This document shows, piece by piece, positions 54,382-63,058 of a stretch of DNA of 64,000 nt. This stretch comes from Clostridium pasteurianum (GTDB lineage: Bacteria > Bacillota > Clostridia > Clostridiales > Clostridiaceae): contig NZ_MCGV01000002.1 of assembly GCF_001705235.1 (NCBI RefSeq), positions 124,001 through 188,000 of the forward strand. The letters are read 5' to 3'. The position numbers and the translations under genes were made by a program. The notes below the pieces were generated by a model. That model was not told where the DNA came from. It searched no databases and worked only from the letters and a program-made list of their open reading frames with translations. Within the stretch, counting starts at the first letter, position 1. Each line of letters begins with the position of its first letter.

Positions 54382-55257
54382 ATGAAAAGAAAAAGTAAAT
54401 GCCCTATGACTAAAGAGAAGGAACTAACGGCAAAGACACTTATAAAAGAAGCTTCAGATATGCTTAAAAATAGGCAGATAAAGAAGTTAAATGCTATATG
54501 GCTTGAAGTTACAGGCTGCTCTGGAAACATAATTTCATTTTTAAACAGTGAAAATCCTGGTTTGAATTATATTTTAACAGAGCTTATCAATTTAACTTAT
54601 AACAATACTTTGATGGCATCGGAAGGAGAAGCTGCCTTTAAAATTTTTTTAGATACTTTAAACACGGAATTTATACTTCTTGTAGATGGAGCTGTGTCCA
54701 CAAAAGAAAATGGCATGTATAATATAGTGGCAAATTATAATGGGAAGCTTGTAACAGCTCTTGAGGCAGTAAAAATGGCAGGAGAAAAAGCGAAATATGT
54801 TCTGGCAGTTGGAACTTGTGCATCTTTTGGAGGAATATCTGCTGCAAAGCCTAATCCGTCATTAAGTAAAAGTGTATCAGAGGTATTAAAGCGGGAGGTT
54901 ATAAATCTACCGGGGTGTCCATGCCATCCGGATTGGGTAGTTGGAACTCTTGCCCAGTTAACAGCTTTTGGGAAGATGCAGCTTGACAGTGAAAATAGAC
55001 CTGTTTTGTTTTACGGAACTACCATTCATGATAATTGTACAAGACGTGGTTTCTTTGACAGAAGAATTTTTGCAAAGAAGTTTGGGGAAGAAGGTTGCAT
55101 GTTCAAGCTTGGCTGCCGAGGACCTGTGACAAGAACAGATTGTCCAAGAAGAAAGTGGAATGGTTATGTAAATTGGCCTATTGGAGACAATACAAACTGT
55201 ATTGGGTGTGCAAATTCAAGATTTCCAGATGGCATGGAACCCTTTGTTAGATACTAA
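54382..55257 (+). CDS. mbhS: [NiFe] hydrogenase small subunit
   Basis: 291-residue electron-transfer subunit. No twin-arginine signal, so the enzyme is cytoplasmic or peripheral. FeS ligands: Cys46 in WLEVTGCSGNI (position 49, normally the second Cys of CxxC, is Asn), Cys146 in VGTCASFGG and Cys179 in LPGCPCHPDW for the proximal cluster; His216, Cys219, Cys239, Cys245 for the distal; Cys254, Cys273, Cys276 for the medial. It passes electrons between the large subunit and a partner. The start is ATG at 54382 (GGAGATATGTT upstream). 610 bases of repeats separate it from mbhL. Confidence 0.93.
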   Translation: MKRKSKCPMTKEKELTAKTLIKEASDMLKNRQIKKLNAIWLEVTGCSGNIISFLNSENPGLNYILTELINLTYNNTLMASEGEAAFKIFLDTLNTEFILLVDGAVSTKENGMYNIVANYNGKLVTALEAVKMAGEKAKYVLAVGTCASFGGISAAKPNPSLSKSVSEVLKREVINLPGCPCHPDWVVGTLAQLTAFGKMQLDSENRPVLFYGTTIHDNCTRRGFFDRRIFAKKFGEEGCMFKLGCRGPVTRTDCPRRKWNGYVNWPIGDNTNCIGCANSRFPDGMEPFVRY

Positions 55258-55260
55258 TTT

Positions 55261-55357
55261 GCGAAGCAATAGTATTTAAATCGTTCCCAAAATATTATTA
55301 CTTCGCTTAGAACAAAAGCAAGGTAAATTTTTCTCCGGTTCCCTGCGAAAAATAATA
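55261..55357. repeat. short hairpin-family copy with tail
   Basis: GCGAAGCAATAGTATTT and its near-complement AATATTATTACTTCGC (to 55306) lie only 13 bases apart, then the tail CAAGGTAAATTTTTCTCCGG and CCCTGCGAAAAATAAT. Starts 4 bases after the mbhS stop. Confidence 0.7.
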
Positions 55358-55417
55358 TATTAACCTATTTAAAGATCAAATAATATAGATATCAGAGTAA
55401 CTTGACTATTTATATCT

Positions 55418-55840
55418 AAAATTCCGTAGGTACGGAGGAATTTTTTACTTGTTTTACTCCAAAAGCGAATTAACATTGATGAAGTGACGATTTAAAAAAA
55501 CTCTAATGAATATTATCATATACGAGGTTTGGGCTCTGCCCATTATCCTTCTTAACCCAATACAGGCACTCTCTAGATTACACGAGGTTTGGACAATTTA
55601 AGAAATGCTTATATGGAGTTGTTGGTGATAATGTAAAAAGTGCCTATTTATAGTTAAGAAAGATAATTATCATTTTTGGGATTTGGGTGAAATCCCATTA
55701 CTCTTCTTTACAAGATATAATATATCTTTATATTTACAGTAATATATTAACTATTATCGGTAATACAATATGACCCAAACCCCAGTTATGATAAGATTTA
55801 TAGAATTTTTTTTAATGTTACAAATCAATGTTAATTCGTA
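55418..55840. repeat. long hairpin element, copy F, interrupted
   Basis: Tail AAAATTCCGTAGGTACGG at 55418; left arm 55464-55512 (GCGAATTAACATTGATGAAG..CTCTAATGAAT) and right arm 55795-55840 (GATTTATAGAA..AATCAATGTTAATTC). A foreign element (55513-55794) separates the arms. Confidence 0.75.
55513..55794. mobile_element. nested MITE-like element of about 282 bp
   Basis: Ends TTATCATATACGAGGTTTGGG (55513-55533) and CCCAAACCCCAGTTATGATA (to 55794) are inverted repeats matching at 17 of 21 positions. A second ACGAGGTTTGG lies at 55582. No ORF. It is inserted in copy F and so is younger. Confidence 0.6.
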
Positions 55841-55867
55841 ATATTAATTAATTTTTAGGAGGTTCCT

Positions 55868-57283
55868 ATGAAAAAAACTATTACAGTAGATCCTATAACG
55901 AGGATAAGTGGATTTCTAGAAACTAAGGTTCAAGTTACAGAAAATACAATTACAAATGCAGAAACCAGCGGTCTTCTCTTTAGAGGTTTTGAAAAAATGC
56001 TTAAAACCAGACAACCCTTAGATTCCGTATATTTTACTGAAAGAATTTGTGGGATATGTTCTACAGCTCATGCAACGGCATCTACTCTGGCACTAGAAGA
56101 TGCTTTGAAAATTAAAGTTTCTCAAAACGACTTATATATAAGAGATTTAATGCACGGCTTTGAATTTATGCAGAATCACCTAAGACAGTTCTACAATTTA
56201 ACACTACCAAGTTATGTTAAATTACCTAAAATAAGCCCACTTTATACGGATCAATACAGTGATTATAGACTTCCACAAAATTTAAATGAAAAATTAAGCG
56301 ATCATGTTTTAAAAAGCACAGAATACAGCAGATTGGCACATGAAGGACTAGCTGTTCTGGGCGGTAAAGCACCACACTCTCATGGTATTTTTGTTGGAGG
56401 AGTTACGGTTAACATAGATGCCTACAAACTAATAAAAGTTAAATCCATAATAGCAAAGTTAAAGAGTTTTATAGATAGTACCATGCAGGAGGATATGAAT
56501 GACATAGCTAAATATTATAGCGATTATTTTAAAATAGGTGGTTCATATAATAATTTTATGTCTTTTGGTATTTTTGATAATTATCTTGATCCTGAAATAA
56601 GCTACGTGAAACCGTCTGTTTCTATTGATGGCAAAAGGGAGAATTTTGATGCCAATAAAATAACGGAAAATATACTTCATAGCTGGTATGTAAGTGATAA
56701 GGAAAATGAAAAGCCAGCGGAGGAAAGCAGGGACGATATTGATTTGAATAAAAAAGATGCTTACAGCTTTATAAAATCTCCTAATTACAATGGTTATCAA
56801 ATGGAGGTTGGACCATTAGCTAGATTAATACTTGCAGGAGAGTACAAGGGTGGCAGTTCCTGCATGGATAGAAACGCTGCAAGGGTACTTGAGACTAAAA
56901 AGATAATAGGCATAATGGAAAAGCTTGCGGAGAGAATTAAACCTGAAGCTAATAATCAGAAGGTGTACACTATTCCAGATAATGCCTTTGGCGCCGGACT
57001 TACAGATACAACAAGAGGTGCTTTAGGACACTGGATTAAGATAGAAAACAGGATTATAAAATATTACAACATAATAACTCCAACAGTTTGGAATCTGGGA
57101 ACTAAGAGTGATAATGGAAATCCTGGTGTTGGAGAAAAAGCATTAATAGGAACTAAGCTAAAAGATGTAAAAGAACCAATAGAAATTGGAAGAATTATGC
57201 GTTCCTTTGATCCATGCGTATCATGTGCTACTCATCTTATAAGTGATAAGTACGAGCCTACTTGTGTGAAGGTTATAGTGTGA
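55868..57283 (+). CDS. mbhL: [NiFe] hydrogenase large subunit
   Basis: 471-residue catalytic subunit. Both Ni-Fe cysteine pairs are present: RICGICS (Cys61, Cys64) and DPCVSC (Cys450, Cys453), followed by CATH with His456, after which a 15-residue tail (LISDKYEPTCVKVIV) would be removed by the HyaD protease. It catalyses reversible H2 oxidation. TAGGAGG precedes ATG 55868. It overlaps hyaD by 4 bases. Confidence 0.95.
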   Translation: MKKTITVDPITRISGFLETKVQVTENTITNAETSGLLFRGFEKMLKTRQPLDSVYFTERICGICSTAHATASTLALEDALKIKVSQNDLYIRDLMHGFEFMQNHLRQFYNLTLPSYVKLPKISPLYTDQYSDYRLPQNLNEKLSDHVLKSTEYSRLAHEGLAVLGGKAPHSHGIFVGGVTVNIDAYKLIKVKSIIAKLKSFIDSTMQEDMNDIAKYYSDYFKIGGSYNNFMSFGIFDNYLDPEISYVKPSVSIDGKRENFDANKITENILHSWYVSDKENEKPAEESRDDIDLNKKDAYSFIKSPNYNGYQMEVGPLARLILAGEYKGGSSCMDRNAARVLETKKIIGIMEKLAERIKPEANNQKVYTIPDNAFGAGLTDTTRGALGHWIKIENRIIKYYNIITPTVWNLGTKSDNGNPGVGEKALIGTKLKDVKEPIEIGRIMRSFDPCVSCATHLISDKYEPTCVKVIV

Positions 57284-57720
57284 AGTTTAAGGTTATTGCA
57301 ATTGGCAGCACATTAATGGAGGATGATGGCGTAGGTATTGAGGTTTTAAAGGAAATTAGAGGGGAACTCTCAAAGCGCAATATAGAAACGGTAATTGGAG
57401 AAACGGATCTTGAGTACTGCATATCTAAAATTGAAGAAGGAGATTTTGTATTTTTTATAGATGCTGTTTATTACGGTAAAGAGCCGGGAGCTATAACGGT
57501 AACAGAATTGTCAGAGTATAGAACTAGAAAGTATTATATGCAGCATGACATAAATATAGTGGATTTATTGAGGGTGTATTTTAAAAATGTTAAGGGATAT
57601 GTTGTAGGAATTGAAATAGAGCATGTTAGCATTAAATGTGGCTTAAGTGACTATCTTAATAAAAGAATTCATACCATTTCACAGAAAGTTTTAAGAGAAA
57701 TATTGGCTAGAGTCTCTTAA
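57280..57720 (+). CDS. hyaD: hydrogenase maturation protease
   Basis: 146-residue endopeptidase that removes the C-terminal tail of the large subunit once nickel is in place. GSTLMEDDGVG (9-19), FIDAVYYG with Asp61 and MQHD with His89 give the three nickel-sensing positions (Asp16 replaces the common Glu16). GTG 57280 overlaps the mbhL stop codon (GTGA), with GAAGG upstream; the in-frame TTG 57262 lies inside mbhL and lacks its own site. Confidence 0.9.
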   Translation: MKFKVIAIGSTLMEDDGVGIEVLKEIRGELSKRNIETVIGETDLEYCISKIEEGDFVFFIDAVYYGKEPGAITVTELSEYRTRKYYMQHDINIVDLLRVYFKNVKGYVVGIEIEHVSIKCGLSDYLNKRIHTISQKVLREILARVS

Positions 57721-57736
57721 GTTTTGGAGGTGAAAA

Positions 57737-58138
57737 ATGTATTTTATAAATAAAGAACTTTATGAACTTCAAAGAAGAATTAATTATCATAAAAAATGCA
57801 TGGTAAGAACAGCTTGTCCATATGCTAAAAATTACTATAGAGCTTTAATACGGGAAGACATTAGAAAATCTCATAAGATCATGAATAACAGTTTCAGACA
57901 AACCCAAAAGGAATTTACCCTTGAAGAACTTGCAAATTACAACGGCGAAGGCGGGAAACCTGCTTATGTGGCTGTAAATGGAATTGTATATGATGTAAGC
58001 CTAAATCCTGCATGGGGCGGAGGTACACACTTTGGAATATATTCGGGAAAAGACTTAACGGCGGAATTCAACGGTTGCCATAAAAATTCTGAGGCTATAT
58101 TAAAAATCTTGCCTCAAGTAGGAATTATGAAAAAGTGA
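57737..58138 (+). CDS. cytochrome b5-like heme-binding protein
   Basis: 133 residues. A basic helical N-terminus with Cys21 and Cys27 (about 1-55), then a cytochrome b5-like domain (59-131): FTLEELANYNGEGGKPAYVA, NGIVYDVS, and possible axial ligands His98 (GGTHFG) and His115 (NGCHKNSE). No signal peptide or anchor. GGAGGTG precedes ATG 57737, 16 bases after hyaD, so it is in the hydrogenase operon and may be an electron partner, which the small subunit otherwise lacks here. Confidence 0.8.
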   Translation: MYFINKELYELQRRINYHKKCMVRTACPYAKNYYRALIREDIRKSHKIMNNSFRQTQKEFTLEELANYNGEGGKPAYVAVNGIVYDVSLNPAWGGGTHFGIYSGKDLTAEFNGCHKNSEAILKILPQVGIMKK

Positions 58139-58150
58139 GGAGGATTACTT

Positions 58151-58417
58151 ATGCACGATACAATATTGTTCAGTAAAATATCTGAGAGCCTTAAAGAAAG
58201 CTGCAAAAAAGAGAATATTTCAAAAATAAGTGAAGTTATAGTGGCTGTAAATGATAGAAGCCATGTTAATTCAAATAATTTAAGTGAATATCTTAAAAAT
58301 TACAATGAAGATTTAGTGGATGATAACATTAAGGTTACAGTTAAAATTGAAGATTTGCCGGAACAAATTGCCATTATAAGGAGGATAGAAGGCGAGGCTT
58401 CTGAAGGTCAATCTTAA
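58151..58417 (+). CDS. HypA-like protein without zinc finger
   Basis: 88 residues starting MHDTILFSKISESLKESCKK. The N-terminal Met-His-Asp/Glu and the pattern ISKISEVIVAVNDRSHV resemble the nickel-binding part of HypA, the [NiFe] hydrogenase nickel chaperone. The CxxC...CxxC zinc domain that ends HypA proteins is absent, although the helix-sheet order is otherwise kept. GAGGAGGA precedes ATG 58151, 13 bases after the cytochrome gene. Last gene of the hydrogenase operon. The family call rests on weak similarity and context. Confidence 0.5.
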   Translation: MHDTILFSKISESLKESCKKENISKISEVIVAVNDRSHVNSNNLSEYLKNYNEDLVDDNIKVTVKIEDLPEQIAIIRRIEGEASEGQS

Positions 58418-58430
58418 AATTTTTATAAAA

Positions 58431-58476
58431 CATTAACCCTAAGTATTAATACTGGTATTAATACTTAGGGTTAATG
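58431..58476. repeat. AGGGTTA palindrome, copy 8 (perfect)
   Basis: CATTAACCCTAAGTATTAAT (58431-) and its exact complement ending at 58476 form 22-base arms with a 2-base loop. Best-preserved member of this family. It follows the hydrogenase operon but has no T-run. Confidence 0.85.
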
Positions 58477-58507
58477 TTACGACTTAAATTAAAACCCTGA
58501 ATGTGGA

Positions 58508-58595
58508 AGATACTAATCTTAATTTTTTTGAGCTTTTTTTCAGCGAGTTATTAAAATTTCTTAGTATTTTTATTATTTTGTAGCCTATAATTGTT
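58508..58595. repeat. hairpin family, copy G (decayed left arm)
   Basis: AAGATACTAATCTTAAT, the family loop GAGCTTTTTTCAGCGAGTTA, then AAAATTTCTTAGTATTTTTA. Only the inner 25 bases still pair. Lies in the 326-base gap 58418-58743, which has no gene. Confidence 0.65.
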
Positions 58596-58743
58596 AGATA
58601 TTAAGAATTAATTAAAATTTTCATATTCAATAAGTTTAAAATAAAATTTAGTTTAATATGAAAAAACACAGAAAAAAGTGGAAGATACATATAAAAAGTA
58701 GTAATATATAATATATAAATTGCTAGAAAGAAGGCAAAAGTAA

Positions 58744-59022
58744 GTGGACGATATTGGTATGGACATGCTTAAAGCGGATCAATTAAAAAAAGTAGCAAGT
58801 TCTATGAATACATATAGTAATGATGTTGACAGAATTAAGAATATTCTAATTAGGAATATTAATTCAGTGTGTTTAGATGGCAGGGATAATAATAATAGTT
58901 CTATGATAAATAGTGTTATGAGGATTGCAAGAGAGACTTCTGAACTTTCTAGTATGCTAAAAATTGTAGAATTAGATATTAAAAATGTATCACATGAGCT
59001 CTTAAAGGTTACGCAGAAATAA
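58744..59022 (+). CDS. small helical protein, possibly a secretion-locus (LXG-type) partner
   Basis: 92 residues, almost entirely helical (MDDIGMDMLKADQLKKVASS, then ELSSMLKIVELDIKNVSHEL); no WxG motif. Size, helical hairpin form and position before a decayed larger ORF resemble the small WXG100-like partner genes of type VII/LXG effector loci. GTG 58744 has AAGAAGG 7 bases upstream. I do not recognise it securely. Confidence 0.45.
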   Translation: MDDIGMDMLKADQLKKVASSMNTYSNDVDRIKNILIRNINSVCLDGRDNNNSSMINSVMRIARETSELSSMLKIVELDIKNVSHELLKVTQK

Positions 59023-59061
59023 GGAGAAATATACAACATAGGCAGGAAATAAAATGCGTAA

Positions 59062-59547
59062 CTGAATGAGGAGATTTTAAGGTATAGTGGATTAGATAAA
59101 GATACGAAAGAAGCAGATGAAGTATTAAAAGAAGTAGATGAACTTACAGGCGATGACGATGATAACTGGGAAAACAAACCTGCTAAAAAGGATATTTTTG
59201 ATAACATAGCAGATTTTATAACAGGGGATCATAGTGAGAAAACACAACTGAAAGAAATTATTGACGCGCAATATATGGGAATGCAGTGGGATAGTTATAA
59301 TTGCGCACAGGATGTTTCGATCAATGCTGAAACAGGCTTTAGGGGTGTAGGAGCATTAGGTGCTATGGAGGAAGAACTTGAAAGTGCGGAGGAGACACCT
59401 ACTTTGAGCTCTAAAGTAGATAGGATAGGACCTAAGAGCATACTGCCGGAAATTGAGGTTAATGAGGAGACAGGTAAATTATTGAAAATAGAGTACACAA
59501 TGATAAGAGTCAATGTTTCTAGTAAAGAAGCATTAGCTCTTTTTTAA
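59062..59547 (+). pseudogene. 5'-truncated ORF, possible effector remnant
   Basis: An open frame of 161 codons without an initiator: LNEEILRYSGLDKDTKEADE, a DDDDNWENKPAKKDIFDNIA acidic linker, then a region from 59275 (MGMQWDSYNCAQDV...) with GFRGVGALGAMEEEL. In-frame stops lie at 59050-59052 and 59059-59061. The first ATG (59275) has no good ribosome site. It resembles the C-terminal part of a larger protein whose start was lost. Family not recognised. Confidence 0.5.
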
Positions 59548-59548
59548 A

Positions 59549-59881
59549 TTATTTACTAAGCCACATATTTGAGATATTTAAAGTATTCATTTCTCCCCAA
59601 ATTCCCTTAGAGTGTGAGAAATGACTTATCTTCTGGAGAATCTCAGCTTCTTCAGAATTTAATTTTATTTTGTCTACAAGGCACATTGTGCAAATGTTTC
59701 GAAATACTGATCGCGCCTCCAGCTCAGGTGTTTGTTTTCCTTTTGCAACTCGTTCAATTGCAATATTTAAAATGTCTAGGACTTGGGAGTACCTATTATC
59801 CACAGAATTCTTTTCTAAAAGCAAGTTTTTAAGAGTATTAAATAGGCCAATTGCTGTTTGTTCATCTTTTTTATTTTTCAT
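59549..59881 (-). CDS. small helical protein, possibly immunity-type
   Basis: 110 residues, all helical (AIGLFNTLKNLLLEKNSVDN; LDILNIAIERVAKGKQTPEL; FRNICTMCLVDKIKLNSEEA). Size, composition and helix order are like small bacteriocin immunity proteins such as the one at 51650, but the shared end motif is missing. AGGGGGAAAT precedes ATG 59881. It converges with the broken ORF, ending 2 bases away, so it may be the immunity gene of that lost effector. Confidence 0.45.
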   Translation of the reverse strand: MKNKKDEQTAIGLFNTLKNLLLEKNSVDNRYSQVLDILNIAIERVAKGKQTPELEARSVFRNICTMCLVDKIKLNSEEAEILQKISHFSHSKGIWGEMNTLNISNMWLSK

Positions 59882-59994
59882 TTACCATTTCCCCCTTATC
59901 TTCTATTATTATGAATTATATCCCAATATTGATTAAAGTTCAACGTAAATTGGGGCTTTGTTTTGCGAAAAAAAGTTAATTTTAATTTCCACAT

Positions 59995-60033
59995 AAAAAC
60001 GCCAGGCGATAGGTTGATCTAATATTACCTGGC
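59995..60033 (-). terminator. terminator of the ygiQ gene
   Basis: On the minus strand GCCAGG (60033-60028) pairs with CCTGGC (60006-60001), followed by GTTTTT. Confidence 0.65.
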
Positions 60034-60057
60034 TAATTCCATATTATTATATATTCC

Positions 60058-62043
60058 TTAATGAACTCTTCTTTTTTTATTTCCATTCTTACGTGAAGGC
60101 TTATTATTTCTTGAATTACTTAACTTACCATTTGATTGATATTTAGACTTTCTATTTGAAGTTGCATTATCATTTTTACCCTCATGCTCACTTACTTTTT
60201 TAGCAGTATTTTTATTATGCTTTCCTTGATAGCCTAGCTTTTTTGGAGCAAATCCTATTAAACAGCCCTTGTCATTACCAATTAAGTCTTCTCTATGAGC
60301 TTTTATTAAAGCCTTTTTAACCTTTTGATAATTTTTAGGTACAGCAAACTGTATTAAGGCTCTTTGCATTGCTTTTTCTTCCTGCGTTTTTGGAACATAA
60401 ACTTTTTCGCCAGTTATAGGATTAAAACCAGTGTAATACATAGTAGTTGACAAACTTCCAGGGGTTGGGTAGAAATCCTGTACCTGCTCTGGTGTATATC
60501 CCATTTCTTTTATGTATAATGCAAGCTCTATGGCAGCATTTAAATCAGAGCCAGGGTGAGAAGACATTAAATAAGGAACTAAAAATTGTTTTTTATCTAA
60601 CTTTTTATTTATTTGAAAATATTTATTTACAAATCTATCGTAAATTTCTCTTGTAGGCTTACCCATTTGGTTTAATACTCTTGGAACAACGTGCTCTGGA
60701 GCAACCTTTAACTGGCCGCTAATATGATGTTCACATAATTCTTTAAAGAATGCATCATTTTTATCATGTATTAAGTAGTCATATCTAATACCTGAACGAA
60801 TAAATACTTTCTTTACACCGGGAAGTTTTCTAACCTTTTTTAATAGTGAAAGATATTCAGTGTGATCTATTATTAAGTTTTTACAAGGTTCAGGAAACAT
60901 ACACTGTCTATTTTTGCAGGTTCCGTACTTTATTTGCTTTTTGCAGGCTCTATGCCTGAAGTTTGCAGTAGGACCTCCAACATCGTGAATATATCCCTTA
61001 AAATCAGGTAAAGTAGTTAAAAGCTTTGCTTCATCGATTATTGATTCCTGGCTTCTATTTTGAATAACTCTTCCTTGATGGAAAGTTAATGCGCAAAAGG
61101 AACATGAACCGAAGCAGCCCCTATGGCTCGTTATTGAAAATCTAACTTCTTTTATTGCAGGTATTCCGCCTTTAGCTTCATATATTGGATGGTAGGTTCT
61201 AGTATATGGAAGGTTATAGGTTATATCCATTTCTTCCTGTGTCAAATTTTCTTGAGGTGGATTTTGAACCAAATATCTATCACCGTGCTTTTGAATTATG
61301 GTTCTTCCATTTATAGAATCCTGCTCATAATATTCTAATTTGTAAGCTTCTCCATAGGCATTTTTATCAGTTGATACATCTTCAAAGGATGGAACTGTGA
61401 CAGCATCTTTAATGTTAGATATATCATGTGTTAAGTAACAGGTTCCACGAACAGTAGTAATATTTTTTATATTATCGCCATATTTTAATAAGTCTGCAAT
61501 TTGTACAACGGTTTTTTCACCCATGCCGTACATTAGTAAATCAGCTTTTGAATCCACAAGAATGCTGCGGCGCACTTTATTATCCCAATAATCATAGTGG
61601 GCAAAACGCCTAAGACTTGCTTCTATTCCTCCAATTGCAATGGCTGTATCCTTATAGGCTTCACGTATTCTATTGCAGTAAACAATAACAGCTCTGTCTG
61701 GTCTATGACCTGCTTCGCCGCCGGGAGAGTATAAATCTTCATGCCTTGTTTTCTTTGCAGCGGTATAGTGATTAACCATAGAATCTATATTTCCTGAGTT
61801 AACTAAAAATCCATATTTAGGTTTGCCAAGTCTTTTAAAGTCATCACAGCTGTGCCAGTCGGGCTGAGCTATGATTCCAACAGTAAAGCCTTGTGATTCA
61901 AGTGTTCTACCTATAATAGCAGTTCCAAAGGAAGGATGATCTACATATGCATCACCTGAAACAATAATAAAATCTAGCTCATCAATATTTCTTTTTTTTA
62001 AGTCTTCTTTATTAATAGGTAAAAATTCCTTGCAAAGTTTCAT
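60058..62043 (-). CDS. ygiQ: YgiQ-family radical SAM protein
   Basis: 661-residue member of the UPF0313/YgiQ family. The N-terminal region ([20 protein letters not shown]) precedes a radical-SAM barrel with [19 protein letters not shown], whose three Cys in CxxxCxxC bind the 4Fe-4S cluster; PTANFRH and KVAPEHV are also conserved. A lysine/asparagine-rich tail (about 600-661) is species-specific. Function unknown. No gene partner on this strand nearby. Confidence 0.93.
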   Translation of the reverse strand: MKLCKEFLPINKEDLKKRNIDELDFIIVSGDAYVDHPSFGTAIIGRTLESQGFTVGIIAQPDWHSCDDFKRLGKPKYGFLVNSGNIDSMVNHYTAAKKTRHEDLYSPGGEAGHRPDRAVIVYCNRIREAYKDTAIAIGGIEASLRRFAHYDYWDNKVRRSILVDSKADLLMYGMGEKTVVQIADLLKYGDNIKNITTVRGTCYLTHDISNIKDAVTVPSFEDVSTDKNAYGEAYKLEYYEQDSINGRTIIQKHGDRYLVQNPPQENLTQEEMDITYNLPYTRTYHPIYEAKGGIPAIKEVRFSITSHRGCFGSCSFCALTFHQGRVIQNRSQESIIDEAKLLTTLPDFKGYIHDVGGPTANFRHRACKKQIKYGTCKNRQCMFPEPCKNLIIDHTEYLSLLKKVRKLPGVKKVFIRSGIRYDYLIHDKNDAFFKELCEHHISGQLKVAPEHVVPRVLNQMGKPTREIYDRFVNKYFQINKKLDKKQFLVPYLMSSHPGSDLNAAIELALYIKEMGYTPEQVQDFYPTPGSLSTTMYYTGFNPITGEKVYVPKTQEEKAMQRALIQFAVPKNYQKVKKALIKAHREDLIGNDKGCLIGFAPKKLGYQGKHNKNTAKKVSEHEGKNDNATSNRKSKYQSNGKLSNSRNNKPSRKNGNKKRRVH

Positions 62044-62130
62044 ATATTAACCCCAATTCTTTAATATGCTTTAAATTCTTCTATTACTAAAGTATCTTAA
62101 CACAACAATAATTAGTTTACAAATACATTA

Positions 62131-62320
62131 AAAGAAATTAAGAATTAAGAAAGAAGAATTAAGAATGAAGGAGGATTTTCCTCCGCTCTGCTCTAGAAAA
62201 TCTACTAACTTATAAAGGAACATTTGCCTTCGGTAAATGGGTGCAGTTATAAGTTTAAAAGTTTTTCGGAGTGAAACGGAGAAAAGTTACAATCATTCTT
62301 AATTTTTCATTTCTTTTTTT
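62131..62320. repeat. MITE-like element (family 2), full-length copy
   Basis: AAAGAAATTAAGAATTAAG at the left and ATTCTTAATTTTTCATTTC at the right; inside are GGAGGATTTTCCTCCGC, CATTTGCCTTCGGTAAATG and GTTTTTCGGAGTGAAACGG, in the same order as at 36757. The right end supplies the last residues and stop codon (62299) of the ABC permease gene. Confidence 0.75.
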
Positions 62321-63054
62321 AATTTATAAAGCGCCAGTGTGAAACTTAAGCAGCAAAGGCATGTAAATAAGCCAAGCACAGATAATATGCTTTTCCAATT
62401 TATAGATGTACCTAAAATTAAACTTCTAAGGCAATTTATAATATGAGTAAAGGGATTGAGCAGTACTGCAACTTTTAGACCTCCTGAGATGCTATTTATG
62501 GGGAATAGTGCTGTACTGGCAAAGAAAACAGATAGTACAATGAGATTCATAAGTGTTTCATAAATAATTTCATTTGGCAAGCTTAAACTGATTGCATAGC
62601 ATAATCCAGACATAAAGAATGCGGTAATAAAAATTAGGGGAATCATTAGAAGCAGTCCAATAAATCCAGATGCAATGTGTACTGACATTAGTAAGGATAA
62701 TACGAGCATTATGGCGGCTTCAATAAATGAAACTAAAACTGCTTCAAGCATTTGCCCTAAGACAATAGAGCTTCGTTTTACAGGTGCTATCAGTATTCTA
62801 TAAAAGCTGCCTTTAGATTTCATAATAAAATTGATATAACCACTGCTGCAGCATGAGCCTAGTGTAACAAGCACCATGATTCCAGGTAAAATAAATGAAG
62901 TATAGTTTTCTTTTGATATATTCTGCATGGACTCATTTGCAATCGAACTGTATAGTATCAGCCAAATAAGGGGCTGTATTATGGTAAGTAAAATGGAAAT
63001 AGGATTTTGGAAGCGCCATTTTATATTGCGCCATAAAATATTCATTGTGTCCAT
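62299..63054 (-). CDS. ABC-2-type exporter permease
   Basis: 251 residues with six membrane segments, DrrB-like: NILWRNIKWRFQNPISILLT at the start, MVLVTLGSCCSSGYINFIM, FINSISGGLKVAVLLNPF-type C-terminal region (LLNPFTHIINCLRSLILG). ATG 63054 is used because AAAGAAGG lies just upstream; an in-frame ATG at 63075 overlaps the ATPase gene. Pairs with the ATPase 4 bases upstream; substrate (drug, lipid or peptide) unknown. Confidence 0.88.
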   Translation of the reverse strand: MDTMNILWRNIKWRFQNPISILLTIIQPLIWLILYSSIANESMQNISKENYTSFILPGIMVLVTLGSCCSSGYINFIMKSKGSFYRILIAPVKRSSIVLGQMLEAVLVSFIEAAIMLVLSLLMSVHIASGFIGLLLMIPLIFITAFFMSGLCYAISLSLPNEIIYETLMNLIVLSVFFASTALFPINSISGGLKVAVLLNPFTHIINCLRSLILGTSINWKSILSVLGLFTCLCCLSFTLALYKLKKEMKN

Positions 63055-63058
63055 AGTG

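Noticed and set aside
58431-58476. Perfect palindrome after the hydrogenase operon as its terminator
   Set aside because: The stem is AT-rich and no T-run follows; it belongs to the dispersed AGGGTTA family found in non-terminal positions too.
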